Of a stretch of 63,334 nucleotides of DNA, positions 28,368 to 36,902 are shown in pieces. The translations under genes and the position numbers were made by a program. Numbering within the stretch: the stretch's first letter is position 1; each line of letters starts with the position of its first letter. Source of the stretch: Kocuria atrinae C3-8 (lineage in GTDB: Bacteria > Actinomycetota > Actinomycetes > Actinomycetales > Micrococcaceae); the NCBI RefSeq assembly GCF_000286355.1, contig NZ_AJXN01000028.1, positions 1 through 63,334 on the forward strand, given 5' to 3'. The notes under the pieces are model-generated. The model was not told where the DNA came from and searched no databases. It was given only the letters and a program-made list of their open reading frames with translations.

Positions 28368-29497
28368 GACCGCACCTCCACCTGCTGGGCGATGGCACGA
28401 ACGGCTTTCGTGTGCTTCGCGCGTTTGCCCCGCTGCAACACAGCACCGTTGTCGAGCTCTTGCGGAAGGCGTGGGTCGAACCTGAGGGAGCCAGCACAAC
28501 CGACTCCGGTTGCCGATTCCACGACGGCTGCATCCACGTCCGCCACGTTGAGCCCGGTCAGGACGGTCATCACTGGGATCTCCCCGCAGCGCCGGACTGC
28601 CAGTGTCGCCGCCAGAACTCCCCTGACGGTGCGCGGAGTAAGCACCAGTACCGTAGAGCACCACTGAGCCTGCTCCTCGAGACGGTCCGCGTTCAGATCA
28701 ACCACCAAGTCGCTCGCCGCACTTCTCAGCGCGTGGATCACGGTGCCCACCGGAACGTGAGACGCATGAGTGCCCTGCCGATCCCACGAGAGATAACGCA
28801 ACTTCCCCGTACTCGGCATGGCCGCCCACAACTGGTCCGCTGCCACCGCACCGGAGAACTGGTGCAGCTCGGGCCAGCGCAGGCCGTCCTCGGATTCGGT
28901 TCCCAACACGAGATCCAGTCCCGCCGCGACTGGATCGGCGTCGACCACCGCGGTCGTGGAACCGCCGTCCGCCAGTTCCTGCGCTAGCCAGCACGCGAAC
29001 GTGGAGGCGCCCACACCACCGGTGGCACCCACCACTCCGATGACGCGACCGAGCTGAACCGCCCCGCCGTCCTGATCGGAGCGCGAGAGCATCTCGGCCA
29101 GCCATTCGGCGGCGTCGGGAAGCACGACGACGGCGCTTGCCGCGCTGCGAGCGGCAAGTTCCCAGGCTCCCTGCTGGGAGGACAACGCCACGATGATGGC
29201 GCCGTTGGGTACTCGTTCCACCGCCGATGTCGCGTCCACGAGGAGCGTCTCCGCGTCCTCGGCATCGGCGAGACTGTCGGTGACTGTCAGTTCCACACGA
29301 CAGCTCACACACACGGCTTCCACGGATTCGATGAGCTGCGGATCAGCACTTAGGAGATGGACCGTTCTGGTCAAGGCTGCTGCCGGTACGTCGGCGCTGC
29401 GTCGATCGACGGGCGCGCGGTCAATGGTGGTGCGCTGGGCTCTGCGCGTCCGCGGAATCACCGCCGTGTTCGGGGACCTGTGCGCTGGAGGGGTCAT
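28364..29497 (-). CDS. CpaE/Ssd-like septum-site/pilus localisation ATPase homologue
   Basis: First gene of the Tad operon, 377 residues, related to Rv3660c (Ssd). An N-terminal receiver-like domain (HLLSADPQLIESVEAVC...) is followed by a MinD/ParA fold with a deviant P-loop VVGATGGVGASTFACWLA, which lacks the lysines of the KGGxGKT signature, and a switch region VVDADPVAAGLDLVLG. ATP binding may therefore be weak. Its first about 45 residues are polar and disordered-looking. Likely localises the pilus machine or affects division, inferred from the family. Confidence 0.85.
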   Translation of the reverse strand: MTPPAHRSPNTAVIPRTRRAQRTTIDRAPVDRRSADVPAAALTRTVHLLSADPQLIESVEAVCVSCRVELTVTDSLADAEDAETLLVDATSAVERVPNGAIIVALSSQQGAWELAARSAASAVVVLPDAAEWLAEMLSRSDQDGGAVQLGRVIGVVGATGGVGASTFACWLAQELADGGSTTAVVDADPVAAGLDLVLGTESEDGLRWPELHQFSGAVAADQLWAAMPSTGKLRYLSWDRQGTHASHVPVGTVIHALRSAASDLVVDLNADRLEEQAQWCSTVLVLTPRTVRGVLAATLAVRRCGEIPVMTVLTGLNVADVDAAVVESATGVGCAGSLRFDPRLPQELDNGAVLQRGKRAKHTKAVRAIAQQVEVRS

Positions 29498-29652
29498 GCC
29501 CTTACAGTCGTCGGATCACCCGCTTAGAGGACCACCCGGGGTCCCGATTGTGGAGTCGGGGCCCAACCTCCACGGCAGGCATCAGGCCTGTGCAGTTACG
29601 TCACCGCGAGTGCACCCTCGCCACGCGGACGTCAACAAGTCAGACTTGCACC
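29498..29652. promoter_or_regulatory. Divergent intergenic region, Tad operon / peptidase E-like gene
   Basis: 155 bp between the divergent starts must hold both promoters. I see no clear -35/-10 pair, repeat or operator. Confidence 0.4.
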
Positions 29653-30351
29653 ATGAACATCACACTCGTCGGCGGGGGTCCCGATTCCACGAGTCCAGGC
29701 TGTGTGGCTCCCTTTCTCGAGAAGTGCCTCACCCTCGGCTCCGGGCGTATCGGTTTGTTCCTGACCGGTGACGCGGTCACCGCTGATCACAGCGCGGCCC
29801 CGTACCTCGATCTCCTCGACGCTGTGCGTGACCGGATCGACGTCGTCCCGCTCAGCGGCGATGTCGGCGACCTGCATCGATTCGAGGCAATCGTCGTGGG
29901 CGGTGGCCGAACCCCCGATTATCACTCTGCTCTCTCCGCTTCGATGCCACAGCTGCGTGACCTGGTCGGCAAGGGTGCGCCCTACCTCGGTTTCTCTGCG
30001 GGGGCGATGATTGCCGCGGAGTACGCAATTCTCGGCGGATACACGATGGACGGCATTGAGGTGTGCGCATCCGAATGTTCAGAAGATCTGGAGGCCCTCA
30101 CCGTGCAAGCGGGGATCGGTATCGTGCCGTGGACCGTTGACGTTCACGCCTCGCAGGCGGGCACGCTGACTCGGGCGATTGCGGTGGTGGCGTCCGGTGG
30201 CGTGTCATCCGCCGTCGCCGTGGACGAAGACACTGCCCTCCACCTGGATGACGCGCGGTATCCTCGTGTCCTGGGATCTGGGCTGGCCTGGTGGATTACT
30301 CCTGCCGGGGATCACGTAGGAGTCAGGCTTCAATCCGCCGAGCCACAGTAG
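29653..30351 (+). CDS. Peptidase E-like (S51) type 1 glutamine amidotransferase-fold protein
   Basis: 233 residues from ATG 29653. The nucleophile elbow GFSAGAMIAAEYA (Ser about residue 117) and the preceding VVGGGRTPDYHSAL fit the S51 peptidase/class I glutamine amidotransferase-like fold. The substrate is unknown; known relatives cleave Asp-X dipeptides or act on cyanophycin fragments. Monocistronic, converging on the Pth2-like gene. Confidence 0.8.
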   Translation: MNITLVGGGPDSTSPGCVAPFLEKCLTLGSGRIGLFLTGDAVTADHSAAPYLDLLDAVRDRIDVVPLSGDVGDLHRFEAIVVGGGRTPDYHSALSASMPQLRDLVGKGAPYLGFSAGAMIAAEYAILGGYTMDGIEVCASECSEDLEALTVQAGIGIVPWTVDVHASQAGTLTRAIAVVASGGVSSAVAVDEDTALHLDDARYPRVLGSGLAWWITPAGDHVGVRLQSAEPQ

Positions 30352-30384
30352 CCCGCTCACGAAAACGTTCCGGTTGATGTCCCA

Positions 30385-31059
30385 CTACCACCACGCACGA
30401 GTCGTCTCGGTGGGCCCGTCGAGTTCGGTGAGCCCGGCGTCCACCACGGCAACCGGCCGAGTGGCAGCTGCCCACTCCGCCTCACGCGGTTCATCGACCC
30501 GCACCCTGAAGTCGTCCGCCCGCCACTGTTCCCGCTCGGCTTCGGACATGGCCTCCCATGCCAATTGCGCGGCGTGGGCGCACTGGGCCGCAAGCTTGCC
30601 ACTGGTCATCTCGAGCCCCGGCCGCACCTCAACGGTGACCTTCGCGTCAGTAACGTTTGAAGCGCCGTCGTCGGGAAAAGTTGTGCCCGAAACCTGAAGT
30701 TTGTTCAGTTCCTTGGGCAGCGGTTTGACCGGGCCGGGCACAAAGGCGCGCACGGCGGCGTCGCCGAATTCCCCGCTACCTGCCTGGGTGACCGTCACGC
30801 CGTCGAGTTCCTGAACGTCGGTCCAGCGTTTGCCGTCCGCGCGGCGCACCAGTTTGCGGATACGCGCGTCGCGCCAGTGCTTCACGGCCGGGTACCAGGG
30901 GCCGTCAGGTGCGGATCGCGGGTCCGCAAGCAGGGCGACGACGGCGCGCGCGGCGGTCTCGGCCACGTCCACCTGCCGCGCAGGAGACTGCCGATCCCTG
31001 TAGACCACCAATTGCATGGCCCAGGGGATGTCGTGATCATCGGGAATCTGGTCGGACAT
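30385..31059 (-). CDS. Peptidyl-tRNA hydrolase Pth2-family protein
   Basis: 224 residues. The C-terminal half contains the PTH2 signature SGKLAAQCAHAAQLAWEAM preceded by VTVEVRPGLEM, and the fold closes with the VDAGLTELDGPTETTRAWW segment; this would hydrolyse peptidyl-tRNA released from stalled ribosomes. The N-terminal half (MQLVVYRDRQSPARQVDVAETAARAVVALL) is also conserved in actinobacterial members. Divergent from the aldehyde dehydrogenase gene. Confidence 0.78.
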   Translation of the reverse strand: MSDQIPDDHDIPWAMQLVVYRDRQSPARQVDVAETAARAVVALLADPRSAPDGPWYPAVKHWRDARIRKLVRRADGKRWTDVQELDGVTVTQAGSGEFGDAAVRAFVPGPVKPLPKELNKLQVSGTTFPDDGASNVTDAKVTVEVRPGLEMTSGKLAAQCAHAAQLAWEAMSEAEREQWRADDFRVRVDEPREAEWAAATRPVAVVDAGLTELDGPTETTRAWW

Positions 31060-31143
31060 CTTTCTACTGTGTCACGCGGCATCCGCGCTCCCCACAACCG
31101 GTGTTCTGCTGTGCATGTCAGGAGCCACCCGTAACCTGAATCC

Positions 31144-32565
31144 ATGAACGCTGACGTTGTGGCCAGGCTCCGAAGCACCTTCCGTACCGGGCGGACCCGC
31201 TCTGTGGAATGGCGCAGGGGACAGCTCAACGCGCTCGAAGCGATGCTGCTCAATCACAAGGAGCAGTGGCAAAGGGCGCTGGGCGAAGACCTGGGGAAAT
31301 CTCCGTTCGAGGCCACAATGACCGAGATCTATCCGGTGATCACCGAGCTCAAACACACACGTCGCAATCTCAAGAAATGGCACAAGGACCAGCCGGTTCG
31401 CACGCCGTTGCAGTTTTTTCCCGCCCGTTCGTGGGTGCGGTACGACCCGCTGGGTGTCGTGGTGATCATCTCGCCGTGGAACTACCCGCTGCAATTGCAG
31501 TTTTCTCCGCTCATGGGCGCGCTGGCCGGGGGTAACTGCGTGGTCATCAAGCCCAGTGAGATCAGTTCGGCCGTCGAACAGCTCTTTGCCGAGCTGGTCC
31601 CGCGCTACTTCGACCAAGAAGCCGTCGCCGTAGTCACCGGCCAGGCCGACGCCGCCACTGCCCTCATCGATGCCCGCCCCGATCACGTGTTCTTCACGGG
31701 TTCCACCGCCACGGGCACCGCGGTGGCCGAACGCGCAGCTCGCCATCTCGTTCCCGTGACCCTGGAGCTGGGTGGGAAGTCCCCCACATACGTGCACAAC
31801 GATGTCGACCTTCATGCGGCCGCACGCCGGATCGTGTGGGGCAAGTTCGTCAATGCCGGCCAGACGTGTGTGGCACCGGATCACATCTATGCTTACCAGG
31901 ACATTGCGGCGTCATTGGCGGAGGAACTCGCGCGAGCCGTGCGCGAGAGTTTCGGAGCTCGGCCGCAGGAATCGGAAGACTATGGGCGCATGATCCACAC
32001 CGGCGCGGTGGATCGCGTGAGTGCCATGCTCCCGGCCAAGGGTTCGGAGCAGATCGTGTGCGGCGGTGACGTGGATCGGGAGGATCGCTATATCGCGCCC
32101 ACCGTCCTGTACCCCGTGGCCGAATCCGATCCCGTGATGAGCGAGGAAATCTTCGGCCCGGTCCTGCCCATCCTGCCGGTGCGCGGTCCTCAGGAAGCCG
32201 TGCAGCGAATGCTCACACGGGACGCTCCCTTGGCCCTGTACATCTTCGCCACGGACAAGTCCGTTCGCGACTACATCATGGACGAGGTGCCCTCCGGTGG
32301 AGTCAGCATCGGGATCCCGGTCGCTCATGTGGGTAGTCCTTATCTGCCCTTCGGCGGTAAGGGTGCCAGTGGCCAGGGGACCTACCACGGTAAATGGTCA
32401 CGCGACACGTTCACTCATCAGCGGGCGGTGCTCTCCAAACCCTTGAAACCGGAGACGCTGGGTGTGATCTATCCGCCCATCCACGGCGCGGTGAAATCCG
32501 TGTTGGACCGGGCCACCTCACCGGTCGGAGACAAGAAGCGGAGGCACCTGGGTCGTAGGATCTGA
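31144..32565 (+). CDS. Aldehyde dehydrogenase (class 3-like)
   Basis: Oxidises aldehydes to acids with NAD(P). Intact, 473 residues, the short class 3/fatty-aldehyde type without the N-terminal extension of class 1/2. SPWNYPLQLQFSPL and VIKPSE form the cofactor site, the general base Glu is in VTLELGGKSP, and the catalytic Cys is in FVNAGQTCVAPD. FGPVLPILP and PFGGKGASGQGTYHGKWSRDTFTHQR are class 3 signatures. The physiological substrate cannot be read from sequence. DUF1697 follows after 2 bp and may be co-transcribed. Confidence 0.93.
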   Translation: MNADVVARLRSTFRTGRTRSVEWRRGQLNALEAMLLNHKEQWQRALGEDLGKSPFEATMTEIYPVITELKHTRRNLKKWHKDQPVRTPLQFFPARSWVRYDPLGVVVIISPWNYPLQLQFSPLMGALAGGNCVVIKPSEISSAVEQLFAELVPRYFDQEAVAVVTGQADAATALIDARPDHVFFTGSTATGTAVAERAARHLVPVTLELGGKSPTYVHNDVDLHAAARRIVWGKFVNAGQTCVAPDHIYAYQDIAASLAEELARAVRESFGARPQESEDYGRMIHTGAVDRVSAMLPAKGSEQIVCGGDVDREDRYIAPTVLYPVAESDPVMSEEIFGPVLPILPVRGPQEAVQRMLTRDAPLALYIFATDKSVRDYIMDEVPSGGVSIGIPVAHVGSPYLPFGGKGASGQGTYHGKWSRDTFTHQRAVLSKPLKPETLGVIYPPIHGAVKSVLDRATSPVGDKKRRHLGRRI

Positions 32566-32567
32566 CC

Positions 32568-33122
32568 ATGAACCGGCCAACGGCTTTCTTCTTGCGTGGC
32601 ATCAATGTGGGAGCCAACAACAGGGTTCCCATGGCAGAGCTGCGTGCCCTCCTCACGGAACAGCTCGGCGCTCAAGAGGTGAAGACTTACCTGCAGAGCG
32701 GCAACCTAATCTGTGTTCGTCAAGGCGACCCCGCGGAGTTCGCCAAAACGTTGTCAGCGGCCATCGAATCGGAATTCGGTGTCCTGAGCCCGGTCGTTCA
32801 CCGGACGTTCGAAGAACTGTCGGCGGTGCTGGCCGCAGATCCGCTGCGCGACATCGCCACCGACGACAAGCTGTATCAAGTGCACTTCTGCGACCGTCCC
32901 GTCCCCGAGCTGGATCTGGCCGCGCTACCGATCCACGACGACGAACGCATCGTGGTTGACGGATCGGAAATCTATATTTGGTACGGCAGTGACAAGGGAA
33001 TCCATGCTTCCAAACTGCCGGTCGCTCTCGGTAAACAACTGCCGGGCATGACCATCACCGCCCGGAACATGCGCACGGTTCGAAAGGTCGCGGAACTGCT
33101 GGACGTGGCGGCGCCGGACTGA
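32568..33122 (+). CDS. DUF1697 domain protein
   Basis: Intact 184-residue protein with the family N-terminus FFLRGINVGANNRVPMAELRALL followed by TYLQSGNLI and a C-terminal ARNMRTVRKVAELL. Function unknown. Directly behind the aldehyde dehydrogenase gene. Confidence 0.88.
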   Translation: MNRPTAFFLRGINVGANNRVPMAELRALLTEQLGAQEVKTYLQSGNLICVRQGDPAEFAKTLSAAIESEFGVLSPVVHRTFEELSAVLAADPLRDIATDDKLYQVHFCDRPVPELDLAALPIHDDERIVVDGSEIYIWYGSDKGIHASKLPVALGKQLPGMTITARNMRTVRKVAELLDVAAPD

Positions 33123-33218
33123 AAAAGTGTGTGCGTTTCGGACGGCTTCGAACTCGAACTCATTGCGGAGCGCTGAGCCCGCCCGGAGCATGTCAGTGCC
33201 CCACGCGATAATGAGCGC

Positions 33219-34983
33219 ATGCACATAGTGGTGGCTCCCGCGGAAACCGGGGCCGGAGGCTGGACCCTGCAGGTGGTCACGGCCAACGGTCAGCGGGCGG
33301 GGCAACCACTGACGGTCACGGACCAGGAATTCCCTGGCATAGTCTCCACACGCGAAGCCGCCGCGTTGGAAGCAGGCGTGCAGCCGCCCGTCTGGACCTG
33401 GATGGATACGTCCGTGCCCGCCGCGCTCCTGTGCGAAGCAGATGTGTGGGCCACCAAATGCCGGGACTTGGGACTGTGCGCAACGATCCTGGCCACCGCG
33501 TCTGACGCTCCGGGGTCCGGAGCACCGGACCCCGATTCCGGCGAGTCGCGGCCTATGCAGTACACCCCAGTCATCGAACCGGCAGACCCCCGACATGTTC
33601 CCGGTCCACGTCCTCGTCCGGTGGAGGACTCACAAACCTCGCTGTTCGCCATGGCCACGGACCGCGGTCCCGGCCTGGATGACTTGGTCGCAGAACTGGC
33701 CGAACAGATCCGCGCCGTGAGCACGGCACGCAACCCCAAACGGTTGGAGATGCTGCTGGGTCTCGAATCGCAGGGTGCGCTGGTGGCAGCCACCATGCGT
33801 CACCAGGGAATCCCGTGGAATCCAGGAATCCACGAGCAGATTCTCACCGACGCCATGGGCCCCGCCCGAAAGAGGGCGAACGCCCCATCCGCATGCAGGA
33901 GCTGGCCGAAGAGATCCGTCGGGTCCTGGCCGCTCCCACGCTCAATCCCGATTCTCCTCCCGAGCTCCTCAAGGCGCTGCGCACCGCCGGTGTGGACATC
34001 GATTCCACGCGTGCTGGGTGATCAAGGAGTGGACCGTGGTGGCGGGGCAACCAGATGCTCGCCGACAAGAGATCGTGGCCCCCGTCCTCGAGTACAAGAA
34101 ACTGTCCCGTATCTTCTCCGCGACTGGCTGGCACTGGCTCGACATATGGGTCACCAACGGCCGCTTCCACCCCGAATACGTGGTCGGCGGCGTGGTCACC
34201 GGCCGCTGGGCGGCACGCGGCGGTGGCGCGCTACAGATCCCCAAGTTCATTCGCGATGCGGTGCGTGCAGATCCCGGCCGCACCCTGGTCGTTGCCGACG
34301 CCGCTCAACTGGAACCTCGCGTTCTGGCCATCCTGGCCCGTGATGATGCCCTGGCTCAGGCCTCGAGGGACCGAGATCTGTACGAATCCATCGCCCAGCA
34401 AGGACAGGAACGCGGCTCCGAGTTGAAGGAACGGCCCCACGCGAAGGTCGCATTGTTGGGTGCCATGTACGGAGCAACCCAGGGAGCGGCCGGCCGTTTC
34501 ATGCCGCACCTCACCCGCATGTTCCCGCGGGCCGTGGGCTATGTGGAACACGCTGCCCGCGTGGGTGAACGCGGAGAACAGGTCTGCACCTATCTCGGGC
34601 GTTGGTCGCCACTTCCGGAACCAGAGTGGTTCGAGATCCAACGTGCCACGGAAACCGCCGCCGGTGAGCGCCGCGCGACCCAAGCGGCGCGGACCCATGG
34701 CCGGTTCTCCCGGAACTTCGTGGTGCAGGGATCAGCTGCCGAGTGGGCGTTGGCCTGGCTCGGACACATCCGCCAGGGCTTGCACCGGCAAGGGTTGGAC
34801 GCGCACCTCGTCTTCTTCCTGCATGACGAGGTCATGGTTCACTGCGCTCAAGAACAAGCCGAACAGGTCAAGCAAGTGGTTCTGGACGCCGCCGATCAGG
34901 CGGTGCGCACCGTGTTCGGCCGTGTACCGGTGGAAGTTCCGGTGGCCACGAGCGTGGTCACCAGTTACGCGGACGCAAAGTAG
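33219..34983 (+). CDS. Bifunctional 3'-5' exonuclease/DNA polymerase (family A-like), frame broken twice
   Basis: Actinobacterial polymerase I-related protein of about 585 residues. The polymerase motifs are intact in the C-terminal frame: motif A LVVADAAQLEPRVLAIL, motif B RPHAKVALLGAMYGATQG and motif C FFLHDEVMVH. The N-terminal half corresponds to the exonuclease-like domain, but I do not see clean DEDD motifs. Breaks: near 33862 (GGCCCC-GCCCG lacks a C; restored reading MGPRPKEGERPIRMQELAEEI) and near 34014 (CGTGC-TGGGTG lacks a C; restored reading STRAWVIKEWT). Role beyond general repair or gap filling is unknown. Confidence 0.85.
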
Positions 34984-35006
34984 ACCGCGACCAGAGCAAA
35001 CATGCT

Positions 35007-35040
35007 CCTGCCCGCTACTTGCTGAGCCTTCCCGGGCAGG
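35007..35040. terminator. Possible bidirectional terminator hairpin
   Basis: CCTGCCCG and CGGGCAGG pair across an 18-base loop between the convergent polymerase and Nudix genes. No T-tract. Confidence 0.4.
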
Positions 35041-35051
35041 TCGTCACGGGT

Positions 35052-35818
35052 TTACAGCGGAGCCGGACGCTTGTCGTTGTGGTCCCATTCGACCGACCAA
35101 TCAAGCCATTCCAAGATCCGATCGATCACAATGCCGGTGAACCCCCACACGGTGACGGTTTCGCCGGTCTCGTTGACCCGCACGTCAAAGGCCGGAGATT
35201 TATAGGTCTGATTCCCTCGGGTCACAGTCGCGTAGTAACGGTGCGCGGGGTTGATCAGATCCAGCACCGGAACCCGGAACACCAGCGAGGACTCGGCATG
35301 GTCGACCACATCCACCTCGGACTGGCTCTGCCACCACCCGATGACGGGTGTAACCATGTGATTACTGATGGGCAGTGGAACAGGGTGCAAGGTTCCGAGC
35401 ACCTCCACGCGTCCGGGTCCAGTCCCGTTTCCTCATGGGCCTCCCGCAGCGCACCGCGCACGTGCGGAGCGCTCACCTCGCCACCGGGAACGGTCATCAG
35501 TTCACCCAACTCACCGTCCGGTGGATCCAGGCGACCGCCTGGGAACGCCACCTGACCGGGGTGCGAGCGCAGGTTCGCCGAGCGTTGGACGAGCAACACG
35601 TCCAAGTCGCGCCCCGGCCCCTCACCGTGCTCCTCGTATTCCGAGGGCACTTGGTCCAGCGCACCGAACAGGATCAGCACGGCAGACTGCCGGTAGTCCT
35701 CGGCAAGCTCTCCAATCCGCCACGGCTCGCGGTCCTCCATGTAGACCGTGTGCCCCTCTTGGGCCAACTTCAACAATTGTTCGCGGGCGTGAACGGTTCC
35801 GGGCGACGTAGGTTTCAT
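35052..35818 (-). CDS. CoA pyrophosphatase-type Nudix hydrolase, frame broken
   Basis: Predicted to cleave coenzyme A or its derivatives into 4'-phosphopantetheine and 3',5'-ADP. The Nudix core is GALREAHEETGLD; it is preceded by the CoAse-specific motif LRSHPGQVAFPGGRLD. ATG 35818 follows AAAGGA. The frame breaks near 35408: GACGCG-TGGAGG lacks one G, and repair gives ETGLDPDAVEVLGTLHPVPLPISNHMVTPV, a normal continuation. It starts 17 bp after nth, a pairing common in actinobacteria. Confidence 0.88.
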
Positions 35819-35835
35819 GGGTGTCCTTTCACGAC

Positions 35836-36711
35836 TCACGCGCTGAGCGTGTGCCCCTCGGCCCGCAGCTCTCGCCGCGTGGCACCGTTCATGTACCGGT
35901 CCAGCAGTTCTTCGCGGCCGGGTTTCAATTCATAGGCGAGTAGCTTGCGCGCCACCTGCGGATCGGTGGGGCCCTCTCCGTAGGAGGGGCACAAATCCGC
36001 GATCGGGCACACTCCGCAAGCGGGCTTCCGCGAATGGCAGATGCGGCGGCCATGGTAGATCAGCTCGTGGGACAGCTCCGTCCAAACCTTGGGCGGAAAC
36101 AGGGCGGTGACGTCCTTTTCCACCTTGACCGGGTCCTCCTGGGTGGTCCATCCCAGCCTGCGGGCAAGCCGCCCGAAGTGCGTGTCCACGGTGACGCCCG
36201 GAACCCCGAACGCGTTGCCGAGCACCACGTTCGCGGTCTTGCGCCCCACCCCCGGCAGCGTGACCAGATCCTTGAGTTTCCCGGGCACCTCGCCGTTGTA
36301 TTCGTCCACCACGCGATTGGCGAGCGCTTGGATTGATCGTGCCTTGGAGCGGTAGAAGCCCAGCGGCCGCACGATCTCCTGCACGGATTCGGACTCAGCC
36401 TCGGCCAAATCCTGCGGCCCGGGGTAGGTCGCGAACAGGATGGGCGTCACCGAGTTCACGCGCACGTCGGTGGTCTGCGCGGACAGCACCGTGGCCACGA
36501 GAAGCTGCCAGGCGTCGTCGAAATCCAATTCGGCCACGGCGTACGGGTAGGTTTCGGCGAGAATCCGCTGGATCTTCCGCGCTCGGCGGGTCACGGAGAG
36601 TGAGCTTTCCTCCCCCGCCCGACGACGCCGCGCTGCCGCCTTGGCTGCCTCATCCGGCGTGACGTGGCGGATGTGCTCGGCAGCTACGGGGTTGTCCATA
36701 GTCTCGATCAT
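35836..36711 (-). CDS. nth: Endonuclease III (DNA glycosylase/AP lyase)
   Basis: Base-excision repair of oxidised pyrimidines. Intact. Helix-hairpin-helix LVTLPGVGRKTANVVLGNAF with catalytic Lys, catalytic Asp in VTVDTHFGRLARRLG, and the [4Fe-4S] ligands C-x6-C-x2-C-x5-C in CHSRKPACGVCPIADLC. The start is ambiguous between ATG 36711 and ATG 36699; neither has a good ribosome binding site. The frame is open to 36924, but that extension has no similarity. Divergent from acs. Confidence 0.94.
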   Translation of the reverse strand: MIETMDNPVAAEHIRHVTPDEAAKAAARRRRAGEESSLSVTRRARKIQRILAETYPYAVAELDFDDAWQLLVATVLSAQTTDVRVNSVTPILFATYPGPQDLAEAESESVQEIVRPLGFYRSKARSIQALANRVVDEYNGEVPGKLKDLVTLPGVGRKTANVVLGNAFGVPGVTVDTHFGRLARRLGWTTQEDPVKVEKDVTALFPPKVWTELSHELIYHGRRICHSRKPACGVCPIADLCPSYGEGPTDPQVARKLLAYELKPGREELLDRYMNGATRRELRAEGHTLSA

Positions 36712-36834
36712 GCTGGGCCGGGCACCCCGGGTCAAACGCGTTTCGAGGCCCGGGATGTCACAGCACGACTTGATATTCCACGCCCGCGGTTCGGTTGGGT
36801 GTGGCAACGAGAAGTCCACTACGCTGGGATCAAA

Positions 36835-36850
36835 TGTGAACTGCGCCACG
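36835..36850 (+). promoter_or_regulatory. Possible GlxR/Crp-type operator upstream of acs
   Basis: TGTGAACTGCGCCACG: a perfect left half-site TGTGA, then six bases, then CCACG against the expected TCACA. It is 53 bp upstream of acs. acs genes are cAMP-receptor targets in related actinobacteria, and a GlxR-like gene lies at 41.7 kb. Weak by sequence alone. Confidence 0.3.
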
Positions 36851-36902
36851 CAGGGAGTACTTGCGCGGTCAATGGCCATGTAGCGACACACGAAGGAGTG
36901 CC

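Noticed and set aside
29498-29652. Search for a riboswitch or CRISPR repeat in intergenic regions
   Set aside because: No repeated units or conserved riboswitch cores were recognised here or in the other gaps.
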